A stretch of 64,000 nucleotides of DNA from an uncultured Bacteroidota bacterium (lineage in GTDB: Bacteria > Bacteroidota > Bacteroidia > Bacteroidales > P3): NCBI GenBank assembly GCA_902776365.1, contig CACYPU010000009.1, positions 62,001 to 126,000 on the forward strand. The letters are read 5' to 3'. The notes under the pieces are model-generated. The model had not been told where the DNA came from. It searched no databases and was given only the letters and a program-made list of their open reading frames with translations. Shown here one piece after another: positions 1 to 7,879 of the stretch (the stretch's first letter is position 1; the number at the start of each line of letters is the position of its first letter). A program made the position numbers and the translations under genes.

Positions 1-336
1 ATGCACCACAAAGGGGCATTATTCACCATTACCTTTTACGATGCAAATATAAGCATTTTTTTTTACACAGCAACATTTTTTTGTTTTTTTATGATTTCCC
101 CAGCCACATTTCCTCCCCTCCAACCCCTTTTCAACTTAATCATTTGTCCGATAGTTGTACGTTATTTGTACGATACTTGTCCGATGATTTATCGGACAAG
201 TATCGTACAAATAACGTACAACGAACGTACAACGGATTCATCTGACGACAACTATGGGAGGAGGGACAAAAAAAGGTTGAGGGCACAATAAAAGGTGCCG
301 TCCGGCGTTGTAGAAAGATATCAGGAACCAACAAAC
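1..336. other. Non-coding leader region with long hairpin
   Basis: No convincing gene precedes the TPR lipoprotein. A reading frame at 1-291 exists, but it is AT-rich, has T-runs and crosses the hairpin repeat at 154-222, so I regard it as spurious. The stretch probably holds the promoter and 5' leader of the downstream lipoprotein operon. I do not see a clear TAnnTTTG -7 element close to the start codon. Confidence 0.6.
154..222. repeat. 32-bp perfect stem-loop, copy A
   Basis: Left arm 154-185 is the exact reverse complement of right arm 191-222, around the 5-nt loop GATTT. The arms are built from the unit TTGTACGATA or TTGTCCGATA. They are followed by AACGAACGTACAACG. A second copy with the same loop lies upstream of thyA (41253-41303). 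There the stem bases differ in a compensatory way (GTCCGAT/ATCGGAC here, GTACGAT/ATCGTAC there), so pairing is kept while sequence drifts. The hairpin ends 115 nt before the lipoprotein start. A regulatory hairpin or a non-autonomous mobile element end are both possible. Confidence 0.9.
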
Positions 337-1986
337 ATGGAACAGGGAGTGACGAAAAGAATCCTATTCATTATAATAATAGCCTGCCTGGCGGGCTGCG
401 GGAGCCGCAAGGCCGCCGCGCCGGAAGGCACGGGGCGCTACGAGCGTCCGCCGCTGCGCGAGGTGAACGAGGAGCAGCTGAAAGCCGACGGGATGCTCAT
501 CGACGCCTTGGCGCTGCAGGAGAGCGGGCGGCAGAACGAGGCTATGGAGGCCTACGTCCGCATCACGCAGGCCTACCCCACATGCGCGGCGGCGTGGTAC
601 GAGATGGGGCGCCACCTGATGGCGCGGCGCTGGAGCGACAGCGCGGAGCACTGCCTCGCACGCGCCGTGAAGCTGCAGCCCGAGAATGTGTGGTACCTCA
701 AGGCCTTGGCGCAGAACGAGGAGGTGAGCGGCAACAGCAAGGCGCTGACGGAGACCTGGGAGCGCATCGTGAAGGTGCAACCCACCGTACTGGAGAACTA
801 CTACAACCTGTCGAACGCCTACATCACGGCGAACAACCTGCCGAAGGCTGTGGAGGTGCTCGACCGCGTGGAGAAGATGATAGGCGTGAGTGAGGATGTG
901 TCGCTGCAAAAGCAGAAGCTGTGGAACGCCGCCGGCAAGCCCGACAAGGCGCTGCGCGAGGTGGAGAAGCTGGCCGACGCCTATCCCGGCGAGACGCGCT
1001 ACTGCGCCCTCCTGGCCGAGAGCTACATGAAGCAGAAGCGCTACGACAAAGCCAAAATCTACTACGACCGCATCGTCAGCCAGCACCCCGAGAACGCCGA
1101 GGCGCACGTCATGCTGGCTGAATACTACCGTGCCCGGCGGCAGCCCCGCGAGATGGGGCAGGAGCTGGAGAAAGCTTTCGCCAGCCCCGAGATGAGCAGC
1201 TCGGTGAAGCTCAAGCTGCTGGGGTCGTTCTACACCGAAGAGGAATTCTACGGCTCGCAGCGCGAGACGGCCTTTCACCTGATGGACCTGGCTATGGAGG
1301 GCTGCGAGGACAGCGCCGAGTTCGCCGCCTTCTACGGCCACGTGCTAATGCAGCAGGAGAAGTATGCCGAAGCGGCGCACCAGTTCGCTCTGGCGTTGCG
1401 GAACGACAGCAGCGACTACGACCTGTGGGAAGCCGAGATTATCTGCCTCACGGAGGTGCCCGGCGCCGACGAGCGGCTGGCGGACTATGCCGTCAGAGCT
1501 TCGCGTCTGTTCCCCACCCACACGCTGCCGCACTACGTGCTGGCCCTGACGGCCTACCGGCAGCAGCGCTACGACGATGCCCTGAAGCACCTGGACAACG
1601 CCATGAAGTGGGGCTTCACCAAAGGCTACCTGGAGCAGCAATGCTACGCCCTGGAGGGCGAATGCCTTTACCGCGCAGGCTACTACGAGCGCTGCTGGGC
1701 CTCGATGGAGAAGCGGCTGGCGAAGTTCCCCGACGATATGGAGGCGCTGAACAACTACGCCTACTACCTCGCCGAGCAGGGACAGAACCTCGAGAAGGCC
1801 GAGCAGATGAGCCGTCGCACCATTCAGGAGGAGCCCAACAACGCCAACAGTTTGGACACCTACGCTTGGATTCTGCACATGATGGGGCGCGACCGCGAAG
1901 CGCTGCCCTACATGGAGAAGGCCGTGAAACTCAACCCCGGGAGCGAGACGCTGCAGAAGCATCTCAAGGAGATTAAGGGGGAGTGA
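337..1986 (+). CDS. TPR-repeat lipoprotein
   Basis: A 549-residue protein with a lipoprotein signal: a hydrophobic run of repeated Ile, then LAGC with Cys21 as the expected lipidated residue. The rest is a chain of tetratricopeptide repeats, with segments such as AWYEMGRHLMARRWSDSAEH and a last repeat ending EKAVKLNPGSETLQ, so it is probably a periplasm-facing, membrane-anchored protein-interaction scaffold. The open frame reaches back to a GTG at 295, but ATG 337 gives a compact signal peptide; GTG 349 is also possible. It overlaps or abuts a DUF4292-like lipoprotein and a LolA-like protein. In other Bacteroidales a TPR lipoprotein plus DUF4292 protein is a known neighbourhood, sometimes with dut and an M23 peptidase, which suggests an envelope role. 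The specific function is not known. Confidence 0.88.
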   Translation: MEQGVTKRILFIIIIACLAGCGSRKAAAPEGTGRYERPPLREVNEEQLKADGMLIDALALQESGRQNEAMEAYVRITQAYPTCAAAWYEMGRHLMARRWSDSAEHCLARAVKLQPENVWYLKALAQNEEVSGNSKALTETWERIVKVQPTVLENYYNLSNAYITANNLPKAVEVLDRVEKMIGVSEDVSLQKQKLWNAAGKPDKALREVEKLADAYPGETRYCALLAESYMKQKRYDKAKIYYDRIVSQHPENAEAHVMLAEYYRARRQPREMGQELEKAFASPEMSSSVKLKLLGSFYTEEEFYGSQRETAFHLMDLAMEGCEDSAEFAAFYGHVLMQQEKYAEAAHQFALALRNDSSDYDLWEAEIICLTEVPGADERLADYAVRASRLFPTHTLPHYVLALTAYRQQRYDDALKHLDNAMKWGFTKGYLEQQCYALEGECLYRAGYYERCWASMEKRLAKFPDDMEALNNYAYYLAEQGQNLEKAEQMSRRTIQEEPNNANSLDTYAWILHMMGRDREALPYMEKAVKLNPGSETLQKHLKEIKGE

Positions 1987-2006
1987 AAACAGAATATGAT
2001 AGATTT

Positions 2007-2480
2007 ATGAGAAAAACGTTCATAGGGTTGCTGATGGTGGTGACGGTGGCGCTGACGGTGGGATGCCGCAGCACGGAGAAGACCGCCGCCACAACACCTG
2101 CCGCCACGAGGGAGTTCTACACGATGAACTTCAGCGGCGAGGCCGAGGGCGTGAGCTTCAACGGCCAGATGCGTATGGCCAAGGACAGCATCATCTGGTG
2201 CAACTTCAGCAAAATCATCGACCTGGGACGCGCTATGGCGACCCCCGACTCGGTGTGGGTCAACATCCCCTTGCTGGGGCGCAACCAGGCTGGCGACTAC
2301 GCTATGGTGAAACGCCTGACGGGTGCCAGCGTGACCTACGACGAGCTGCAGGCCATCCTGCTGAGCGACAAGCCCGAGGAGGGCATCCGCCGCCTGGCGA
2401 AGCGCATGGGCCTCGACGTCACGGTGCGCATCAAGAAGCGCGAACGCGTGGACGGCCTCACCTTCCCGTTCAACAAATAA
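2007..2480 (+). CDS. DUF4292-like small lipoprotein
   Basis: 157 residues. The signal peptide ends in TVGC (Cys20 as probable lipid anchor), followed by a Thr/Ala-rich linker and a short beta-rich domain with the segment FNGQMRMAKDSIIWCNFSKI. That segment resembles the N-terminal half of DUF4292 envelope lipoproteins, which are usually about 250 residues, so this is a short version. The frame is open from a GTG at 1983 overlapping the upstream stop, but ATG 2007 starts a proper signal peptide (MRKTFIGLL). It is co-directional and very close to the TPR lipoprotein gene, so co-transcription is likely. The family name rests on recognition by eye and could be wrong; no enzymatic motif is visible. 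Confidence 0.75.
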   Translation: MRKTFIGLLMVVTVALTVGCRSTEKTAATTPAATREFYTMNFSGEAEGVSFNGQMRMAKDSIIWCNFSKIIDLGRAMATPDSVWVNIPLLGRNQAGDYAMVKRLTGASVTYDELQAILLSDKPEEGIRRLAKRMGLDVTVRIKKRERVDGLTFPFNK

Positions 2481-2492
2481 CCCACACAAGAG

Positions 2493-3227
2493 ATGAAACA
2501 AACACTTATAGCCATCCTACTGCTGCTGCCTGCCACGCTCTTCGGCCAACAGGAGCCGGTCGACAGCGCCGCCTTGGTGGTGGACCGCTACCTGTCGACG
2601 CTGAACGTCGAGGGCTACTCGGAGGACAGCATGCTGGTGATGGAGACGGCGGTGACGGAGTACGGCAGCAGCGACACGCTGTGGCTACGGCGCTGGTTCG
2701 CGTCGCCTAAGAAGCACCGCATGGAGCTGTGGCGCGACGGGCAACTCGTGGAGGGTCTGATAGGCAACGATGCCGACGTCTTCCTCCGCTACAACGCCAA
2801 GGAACAGCGCTGGGAGAAACTGGGCGAGCGGGAGTTCTTCTCCCAGGTGGCGGGCTACGACTTCCGCGGGCCACTGTATCTCTGGCGCTGGAGCAACACC
2901 AAGCTCACCTGGAACGGCATCACGGAAGTCGAAGGGAAACCGCTGCAGGTGGTCAAGGCCTCGAGACCCGGGCTGTACGACCGCTTCTACATGTTCGAAC
3001 CCGGCAGCGGCCTGCTGACGCTGATAGTGGAGACCGAGGAGTATGTCGGTAAAAACGAGCCACTGAAGGAGAGCCACGTGGAGTGGAAGTGCTGCCACGA
3101 ATACCTGCCGGTGAGCAACCACCTGGTGCCGTCGCTGGAGAGCTTCAAGCGCGACGGGAAGCTGACCATTCTCAGCACCACGGCACATATGGAGCATATC
3201 AGGCCACGTCTTTTCAACCGCGAATGA
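2493..3227 (+). CDS. LolA-like periplasmic lipoprotein-sorting protein
   Basis: 244 residues. The signal peptide MKQTLIAILLLLPATLFGQQ lacks a lipobox Cys, so a soluble periplasmic protein is expected. The body (DSAALVVDRYLSTLNVEGYS, then LWLRRWFASPKKHRMELWRD, then a long beta-rich stretch with LYDRFYMFEPGSGLL) fits the half-barrel outer-membrane lipoprotein-sorting superfamily (LolA/LolB-like, DUF4292-related). It starts 12 nt after the preceding lipoprotein stop, so the three genes form an operon. The combination of two lipoproteins and a LolA-like protein suggests lipid or lipoprotein handling in the envelope, but this is inference from fold resemblance. It may be a diverged paralogue of the gene before it. 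Confidence 0.65.
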   Translation: MKQTLIAILLLLPATLFGQQEPVDSAALVVDRYLSTLNVEGYSEDSMLVMETAVTEYGSSDTLWLRRWFASPKKHRMELWRDGQLVEGLIGNDADVFLRYNAKEQRWEKLGEREFFSQVAGYDFRGPLYLWRWSNTKLTWNGITEVEGKPLQVVKASRPGLYDRFYMFEPGSGLLTLIVETEEYVGKNEPLKESHVEWKCCHEYLPVSNHLVPSLESFKRDGKLTILSTTAHMEHIRPRLFNRE

Positions 3228-3234
3228 CTATACT

Positions 3235-3681
3235 ATGGGCATACTGGAACGCGACGACGAATACTACATGGGCGAGGCGCTGCGCGAAGCCCGCAAGGCC
3301 GAGGGGAACGACGAGATTCCCGTGGGCGCCATAGTGGTGTCGGGCGACGACATCATCGGACGGGCGCACAACCAGACGGAGCTGCTGCACGACGTGACGG
3401 CTCACGCCGAGATATTGGCCCTCAGCGCCGCCACGGAGAACCTGGGGGCGAAATACCTCACGGGTTGCACGCTGTATGTCACCCTGGAGCCCTGCGTGAT
3501 GTGCGCCGGAGCCCTGGGATGGGCACAGGTGGGCCGCATCGTCTATGGCGCCGCCGACCCCAAGCGCGGCTTCGAACGGCTGGGACACTCGATGCTGCAC
3601 CCCAAGACAGAGGTCACCGCCGGAGTGAGGGCAGAGGAGTGCGGCGAGCTGGTGAAGGAGTTCTTCAGGAAGAAAAGATAA
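3235..3681 (+). CDS. tadA: tRNA adenosine(34) deaminase TadA
   Basis: 148 residues, the usual TadA length. The cytidine/deoxycytidylate deaminase zinc signature is complete: H57-A-E59 (TAHAEILAL), with Glu59 as the proton shuttle, and P86-C87-V-M-C90 (EPCVMCAGAL) as the remaining zinc ligands. The enzyme converts adenosine to inosine at the wobble position of tRNA-Arg(ACG). It follows the LolA-like gene by 7 nt on the same strand, so it may be co-transcribed, though the functions are unrelated. Other small deaminases share the signature, but the FERLGHSMLHP tail and spacing match TadA. Confidence 0.93.
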   Translation: MGILERDDEYYMGEALREARKAEGNDEIPVGAIVVSGDDIIGRAHNQTELLHDVTAHAEILALSAATENLGAKYLTGCTLYVTLEPCVMCAGALGWAQVGRIVYGAADPKRGFERLGHSMLHPKTEVTAGVRAEECGELVKEFFRKKR

Positions 3682-3687
3682 CCTCGT

Positions 3688-3716
3688 GATAACGAAATAA
3701 CGTAATAACGAAAAAG
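3688..3716. repeat. Short tandem array, 8-bp unit ATAACGAA
   Basis: Roughly three copies of an ATAACGAA/ATAACGTA unit lie between tadA and the nucleotidyltransferase gene, ending about 9 nt before the next ATG. It belongs with the other short-period arrays of the window, each with its own unit. Confidence 0.7.
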
Positions 3717-3724
3717 ATAAAAAC

Positions 3725-4615
3725 ATGAAACCTACATTACTTGTGCTTGCTGCCGGCATGGGCAGCCGCTATGGCGGACTGAAGCAGATGGACGGCGTGG
3801 GGCCCCACGGCGAAATCATCATGGACTACAGCATCGAGGATGCCATCCGCGCCGGTTTCGGCAAGGTGGTCTTCGTCATCCGCCACTCGTTCGAGGAGGA
3901 GTTCAAGAAGCACATCAACGCCGACCACTTCGGCGGCCGCATCGCGGTGGAGTATGTCTTCCAGGAACTCGACAAGCTGCCGGCGGGCTTCAAGGTCCCC
4001 GAGGGGCGCGAGAAACCCTGGGGCACGAACCACGCCATCCTCATGGCCAAGGAGGTCATTCACGAGCCTTTCGCCATCATCAACGCCGACGACTTCTACG
4101 GCCGCGACGCCTTCGAGGTGATGGCCAAGCACCTGATGACCCTCGACGGCACCAAGGGCAAATACTGCATGGTGGGCTACCGTCTGGAGAACACGCTGAG
4201 CGAGAACGGCACGGTGAGCCGCGGCGTTTGCGAGACCGACGCCAACGGGCTGCTCATAGGCATGACCGAGCGCACCTCCATCGGCCGCACGGCCAACGGC
4301 ATCGAGTACAAGGACGCCGACGGCAGCATGCACCCCCTGGCGGCCGACGCCACGGTGAGCATGAACCTCTTCGGCTTCACGCCCGACTATTTCGCCAAGA
4401 GCGAGGAACTGTTTGTGGAGTTTCTGAAAGAACACGGCAACGAACTGAAGAGCGAATACTATATTCCGTTTGCCGTCAACACCTTCATCCACAGCGGCTA
4501 CGCCACGATGACTGTGCTGAAGACCACCGCCCAGTGGTTCGGCGTGACCTACAAGGAAGACCGCCCCATGGTCGTCGAACGCCTGAAGAAACTGCATGAC
4601 CAGGGAGTTTATTGA
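3725..4615 (+). CDS. Sugar/phospho-nucleotidyltransferase family protein
   Basis: 296 residues starting MKPTLLVLAAGMGSRYGG, the nucleotide-binding loop of the NTP-transferase superfamily (LAAGxGxRxG), followed by GGLKQMDGVGPHGEIIMDYS. INADDFYGRDAF carries the metal-binding Asp pair typical of these enzymes. It would join a nucleoside triphosphate to a sugar phosphate or related phosphate; the substrate cannot be read from sequence. Proteins of this type are common in Bacteroidales, often near choline-kinase-like or capsule genes, but here the neighbours are tadA and a methyltransferase. The 3' end overlaps the next gene by 20 nt, suggesting translational coupling. Confidence 0.85.
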   Translation: MKPTLLVLAAGMGSRYGGLKQMDGVGPHGEIIMDYSIEDAIRAGFGKVVFVIRHSFEEEFKKHINADHFGGRIAVEYVFQELDKLPAGFKVPEGREKPWGTNHAILMAKEVIHEPFAIINADDFYGRDAFEVMAKHLMTLDGTKGKYCMVGYRLENTLSENGTVSRGVCETDANGLLIGMTERTSIGRTANGIEYKDADGSMHPLAADATVSMNLFGFTPDYFAKSEELFVEFLKEHGNELKSEYYIPFAVNTFIHSGYATMTVLKTTAQWFGVTYKEDRPMVVERLKKLHDQGVY

Positions 4616-5834
4616 TTTCGTAAACGCCCACAAAGATGAGGATACCGCGAGGCTGCTGTTGAGTGCTGCGCGGTATCCTTCTATTGATATGCCGGCGGCG
4701 GTGCAGCAGATTGAGGGAGTGCGGATGGCACGGGAGAAGTGGCCGTCGCTGCTGGAATGCGAAGATTTTCTTTATCCTCCGCGACTGAATAGGGAACAAT
4801 CCTCGTCGGAGGCCACGGCCTTGCATAAAGCCTGCATCTACTATCTACGGCAGCTGCAAGGCGAAGAGGTGGCCAGGCCACTCCGCATAGCCGACCTCAC
4901 GGGCGGCATGGGAATTGATTCCTTCGCCCTGGCCGGATGGAAGGCGGAAGAAGCGGTGGAGGTCGAGGTGAACTATGTAGAGCAGGACCCCGGACTCTGT
5001 AATCTGGCCAGAAGCAACGCGAAGGTCCTTGGACTGGAAAATATCCGCGTCCACTGCGGCGACAGCATGGAGTGGCTCCGTCAACAGAGCGGGTGCTTCG
5101 ACCTGATATTTGTCGACCCAGCCCGGCGCGACAAGCAGGGACGCAAGGTGGCCGCCTTCGAAGACTGCACGCCGGACATATTGGCGCATCAGGAGCTGTT
5201 GTTGTCCAAAGGAAAAGAAATTTTGGTGAAGGCATCTCCGATGATTGACATTTCGCTGGCTGCTTCGCAGTTGCGGAATATCAGCGACATCTATGTCATC
5301 GCCGTCCAAGGCGAGTGCAAGGAGGTGCTCTTCCGTTGCGGAATGCCCGACGGCGAACCCCTTATCCATTGCCACCACCTGCACCATGGCGAGGTGGACG
5401 ACTATGCCTTCACGCGCGACGACGAGGCCCAGGCCCAAGCCACCTATGCCGGCGAGATGAGGAAATACCTCTACGAGCCCAATGCCGCGCTGATGAAAGC
5501 CGGCCCCTTCAAGATGCTGAGTCAGACGGAGAAGGTAGACAAACTGTCACGCAACACTCACCTCTACACAAGCGACAGTTTCATCCTGCGCTTCCCTGGC
5601 CGCATCTTCAACGTCCTCGTGGAGGTCAAGCCCACCCGCAAAGAGGTGCGGCAATGGATTCCTGAAGGGAGGGCCCATGTGGTCACTCGCAACTACCCTG
5701 TGGCGGCCGCCAACCTGCAGAAACAATTGGGATTGAAGGAGGGCGGCGACCTCTTCGTCGTGGCCACCACCGTAGGGTACGAGAAAAAGATGTTCCTCTG
5801 CAATCTGGCAGAGCACTTTTTGCAGGGGAAATGA
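4596..5834 (+). CDS. Class I SAM-dependent methyltransferase with THUMP-like domain
   Basis: 412 residues. The SAM-binding motif I is RIADLTGGMGIDSFALA (about residues 98-114), then VEVNYVEQDPGLCNLARSNA, where an acidic residue would contact SAM. DLIFVDPARRD is the DPPY-like catalytic region. The C-terminal part (FSMLSQTEK-like core, then LFVVATTVGYEKKMFLC) fits the THUMP-like domain of Bacteroidota methyltransferases related to PG_1098 of Porphyromonas. RNA is the likely substrate but this is inference. The ATG lies inside the end of the upstream gene (20-nt overlap). Downstream, an AT-rich spacer carries the rplM promoter. Confidence 0.85.
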   Translation: MTREFIDFVNAHKDEDTARLLLSAARYPSIDMPAAVQQIEGVRMAREKWPSLLECEDFLYPPRLNREQSSSEATALHKACIYYLRQLQGEEVARPLRIADLTGGMGIDSFALAGWKAEEAVEVEVNYVEQDPGLCNLARSNAKVLGLENIRVHCGDSMEWLRQQSGCFDLIFVDPARRDKQGRKVAAFEDCTPDILAHQELLLSKGKEILVKASPMIDISLAASQLRNISDIYVIAVQGECKEVLFRCGMPDGEPLIHCHHLHHGEVDDYAFTRDDEAQAQATYAGEMRKYLYEPNAALMKAGPFKMLSQTEKVDKLSRNTHLYTSDSFILRFPGRIFNVLVEVKPTRKEVRQWIPEGRAHVVTRNYPVAAANLQKQLGLKEGGDLFVVATTVGYEKKMFLCNLAEHFLQGK

Positions 5835-5843
5835 AAAAAAATT

Positions 5844-5873
5844 TTGCCGGTTGAAAAATTGTTCGTAACTTTG
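5844..5873 (+). promoter_or_regulatory. Bacteroidota-type promoter of the rplM operon
   Basis: TTG at 5844-5846 is followed 19 nt later by TAACTTTG at 5866-5873, matching the Bacteroidota sigma-ABfr form (TTG, then TAnnTTTG). Transcription would begin just downstream, leaving a leader of about 160 nt before rplM. A leader this long in front of a ribosomal operon could hold an autoregulatory structure, but I could not fold one convincingly by eye. Confidence 0.8.
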
Positions 5874-6039
5874 CACTCTCCAAAAATGGGGAAGTTGCAC
5901 CTTGTCTACCCGTTCAAGTTGCACTTTCTCAGGTTGATAAACATGTAGACTAATTATCCGTCAGCGGTCAAAATGCGATGCAATCGGAGGAGAAATTAAC
6001 AAAAAAGAGAACAAATATCATCGTTAGTAAAATAAAAAA

Positions 6040-6495
6040 ATGAGTACGTTAAGTTACAAAACCATCTCCGCCAACAAGCAGACCGTCCAGAAGGAATGGG
6101 TCCTCGTTGACGCTGAGGGCCAGACCGTAGGTCGCCTGGCTACCCGCGTGGCCAACATTCTGCGCGGCAAGACCAAGCCCTCGTTCACCCCGCACGTCGA
6201 CTGCGGCGACAATGTCATCATCATCAATGCCGAGAAGGTTGTCTTCAGCGGCAAGAAAGAGACTGACAAGATTTATCAGCGCTACACCGGTTATCCCGGC
6301 GGCCAGCGTGAGACCACCCCTGCCAAGGTGCGCGCCACCCACCCTGAGCGTATCCTCGAGCACGCCATCCGCGGCATGCTTCCGAAGACCCGCCTCGGCG
6401 ATGCCCTCTACCGCAACCTCTACATCTATGCCGGCAGTGAGCATCCCCACCAGGGCCAGAACCCCAAAGCCATTAATATTAACGAAGTAAGATAA
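6040..6495 (+). CDS. rplM: 50S ribosomal protein L13
   Basis: 151 residues, normal length for Bacteroidota L13. Conserved stretches include KEWVLVDAEGQTVGRLATRV near the N-terminus, DNVIIINAEKVVFSGKKETD, and the C-terminal IYAGSEHPHQGQNPKAI. It is the first gene of the rplM-rpsI-rpsB-tsf cluster, 10 nt before rpsI. L13 binds 23S rRNA early in large-subunit assembly. Promoter and a long leader lie upstream. Confidence 0.97.
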   Translation: MSTLSYKTISANKQTVQKEWVLVDAEGQTVGRLATRVANILRGKTKPSFTPHVDCGDNVIIINAEKVVFSGKKETDKIYQRYTGYPGGQRETTPAKVRATHPERILEHAIRGMLPKTRLGDALYRNLYIYAGSEHPHQGQNPKAININEVR

Positions 6496-6505
6496 GAAAT
6501 AAGAT

Positions 6506-6808
6506 ATGGCAGAAGTAATCAACACCATTGGTAGAAGAAAGACCGCCGTGGCCCGCGTCTATATGACCCTCGGCAATGGCGAAATCAAGGTCAACGGCCG
6601 CGACTACAAGGAGTATTTCCCCACCGGTCCGCTGCAGTACATCGTGAACCAGGCTTTCGCCGTGGCTAACGCCGAAGGCAAATGGGATGTCAAAGCCAAC
6701 CTCGACGGGAAGAAGGAAGGCTTCCTGATGCGCGACCCGCGTATGGTCGAGCGTAAGAAGAGCGGTCAGCCCAAAGCCCGTAAGCGCTTCCAGTTCAGCA
6801 AGCGTTAA
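6506..6808 (+). CDS. rpsI: 30S ribosomal protein S9, internally deleted
   Basis: The frame encodes only 100 residues, against about 128 in Bacteroidales. The N-terminus (INTIGRRKTAVARVYM) and the C-terminus (GQPKARKRFQFSKR, the tail reaching the P-site tRNA) are both clear. Between KANLDG (about residue 68) and KKEGFLMRDPR the usual conserved block, with GGFTGQ and ARAL-type motifs, is missing: about 28 codons lost in frame. That block is part of the conserved core, so a working S9 is unlikely. Because rpsI is essential, an assembly error or a deleted strain variant is more likely than a true short S9. rpsB next door is also damaged. Confidence 0.9.
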   Translation: MAEVINTIGRRKTAVARVYMTLGNGEIKVNGRDYKEYFPTGPLQYIVNQAFAVANAEGKWDVKANLDGKKEGFLMRDPRMVERKKSGQPKARKRFQFSKR

Positions 6809-6991
6809 AAGAAACGCTCGCGACCGTATGGGAGCAAGCGTGTTCTTGGCTGGACACAGTTTAGTATCCAAATTCTTAAGATGCTCCGCTATGTTGCCAC
6901 TTCGTGCTGCATAGGACGGCCGAAAAACATAGCCCAAAGGACTACTCAAGAATTGGCAAAAGTTTAACAACAAAAAGGAAAGTAAACAAAC
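6809..6991 (+). other. 183-nt spacer between rpsI and rpsB
   Basis: The spacer is GC-balanced and long for this operon. I find no reading frame, clear promoter or terminator. It contains several short complementary stretches and could be a folded leader that controls rpsB, since S2 leaders are known in other bacteria, but I cannot show a structure. Confidence 0.35.
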
Positions 6992-7779
6992 ATGAACGAA
7001 CTCAAATTTGAAGAATTGCTTGATGCAGGTTGCCACTTCGGTCACCTCAAGCGCAAATGGAATCCCAAAATGGCTCCTTATATCTTCAAGGAGCACAACG
7101 GCATCCACGTCATCGACCTCCAGAAGACCATCGCCAAGGCCGACGAGGCCGCAGCAGCCCTGAAGCAGATGGCCAAGAGCGGCAAGAAAGTCCTCTTCGT
7201 GGCCACCAAGAAACAGGCCAAGGAGATTGTCGCAGAGATGGCCAAGAGCGTTGACATGCCCTTCGTCACCGAGCGTTGGCCGGGCGGCATGCTCACCAAC
7301 TTCCAGACCATCCGCAAGGCTGTCAAGAAGATGAACAGCCTCGACCAGCTGATGCACGACAAGGATTTCAATAATATCAGCAAGCGTTCGCCGACCTCAC
7401 CCGTCTGCCCAGTGCCCTGTTTGTCATCGACATCAACAAGGAGCACATCGCCGTCGCCGAGGCCCGCCGCCTGAACATCCCCACCTTCGCCCTCGTGGAC
7501 ACCAACACCAACCCCGACCTGATCGACTTCCCGATTCCCGCTAACGATGATGCGTCGAAGTCGATTGCCGCCATCCTCAAGCACATGTGCGAGGCCATCC
7601 AGGAAGGTCTGAACGAGCGCATGCTCGACAAGGACGCCCAGACCGAGGAAGAGGCTCCCGTGGCCGAGGCCAGCGAGGAGAAGCCCGTCGAGAAGAAGAC
7701 CCGCGCCCGCCGTCCCCGCAAGAGCGAGGAGGCCCCCAAGGCCGAGAAGGCTGAGGAAGAAGCTCCCAAGGCTGAATAA
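6992..7779 (+). pseudogene. rpsB: 30S ribosomal protein S2, frameshifted by a small deletion
   Basis: The first part (6992 to about 7387) gives a normal S2 start, FEELLDAGCHFGHLKRKWNP, through MTERWPGG-type core, to FNNISKR. Then the frame changes: the S2 continuation [20 protein letters not shown] is read in another frame from 7390, and runs through [20 protein letters not shown] to the stop at 7779. The expected stretch of about 19 residues between SKR and ADLTRLP (with the RQRAKLEK motif) is absent. Frame arithmetic requires loss of 3n+1 nt, for example 55 or 58. The tail is an unusual acidic, Ala/Pro/Lys-rich extension ending EEAPKAE. S2 is essential, so an assembly or population-mixing artefact is suspected. 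Confidence 0.85.
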
Positions 7780-7789
7780 AGAATAAAAC

Positions 7790-7843
7790 ATAGGAAGCTC
7801 TAGGACACCCTAGGACATCCTAGGCAACCCTAGGGCTTCCTAC
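7790..7843. repeat. Five phased 10-bp repeats before tsf
   Basis: Five units in exact 10-bp register: TAGGAAGCTC, TAGGACACCC, TAGGACATCC, TAGGCAACCC and TAGGGCTTCC, followed by TAC. They fill most of the rpsB-tsf spacer. TAGG is invariant and the remaining six bases vary. The array would be transcribed within the operon. Confidence 0.9.
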
Positions 7844-7879
7844 AATAATTAATCATTAAAGAAAAGAAAGGAAAAAGAT

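Noticed and set aside
1..291. Small frame at the window start
   Set aside because: Crosses the hairpin repeat, T-rich start, and no similarity recognised; similar peptides arise from copy B of the hairpin.
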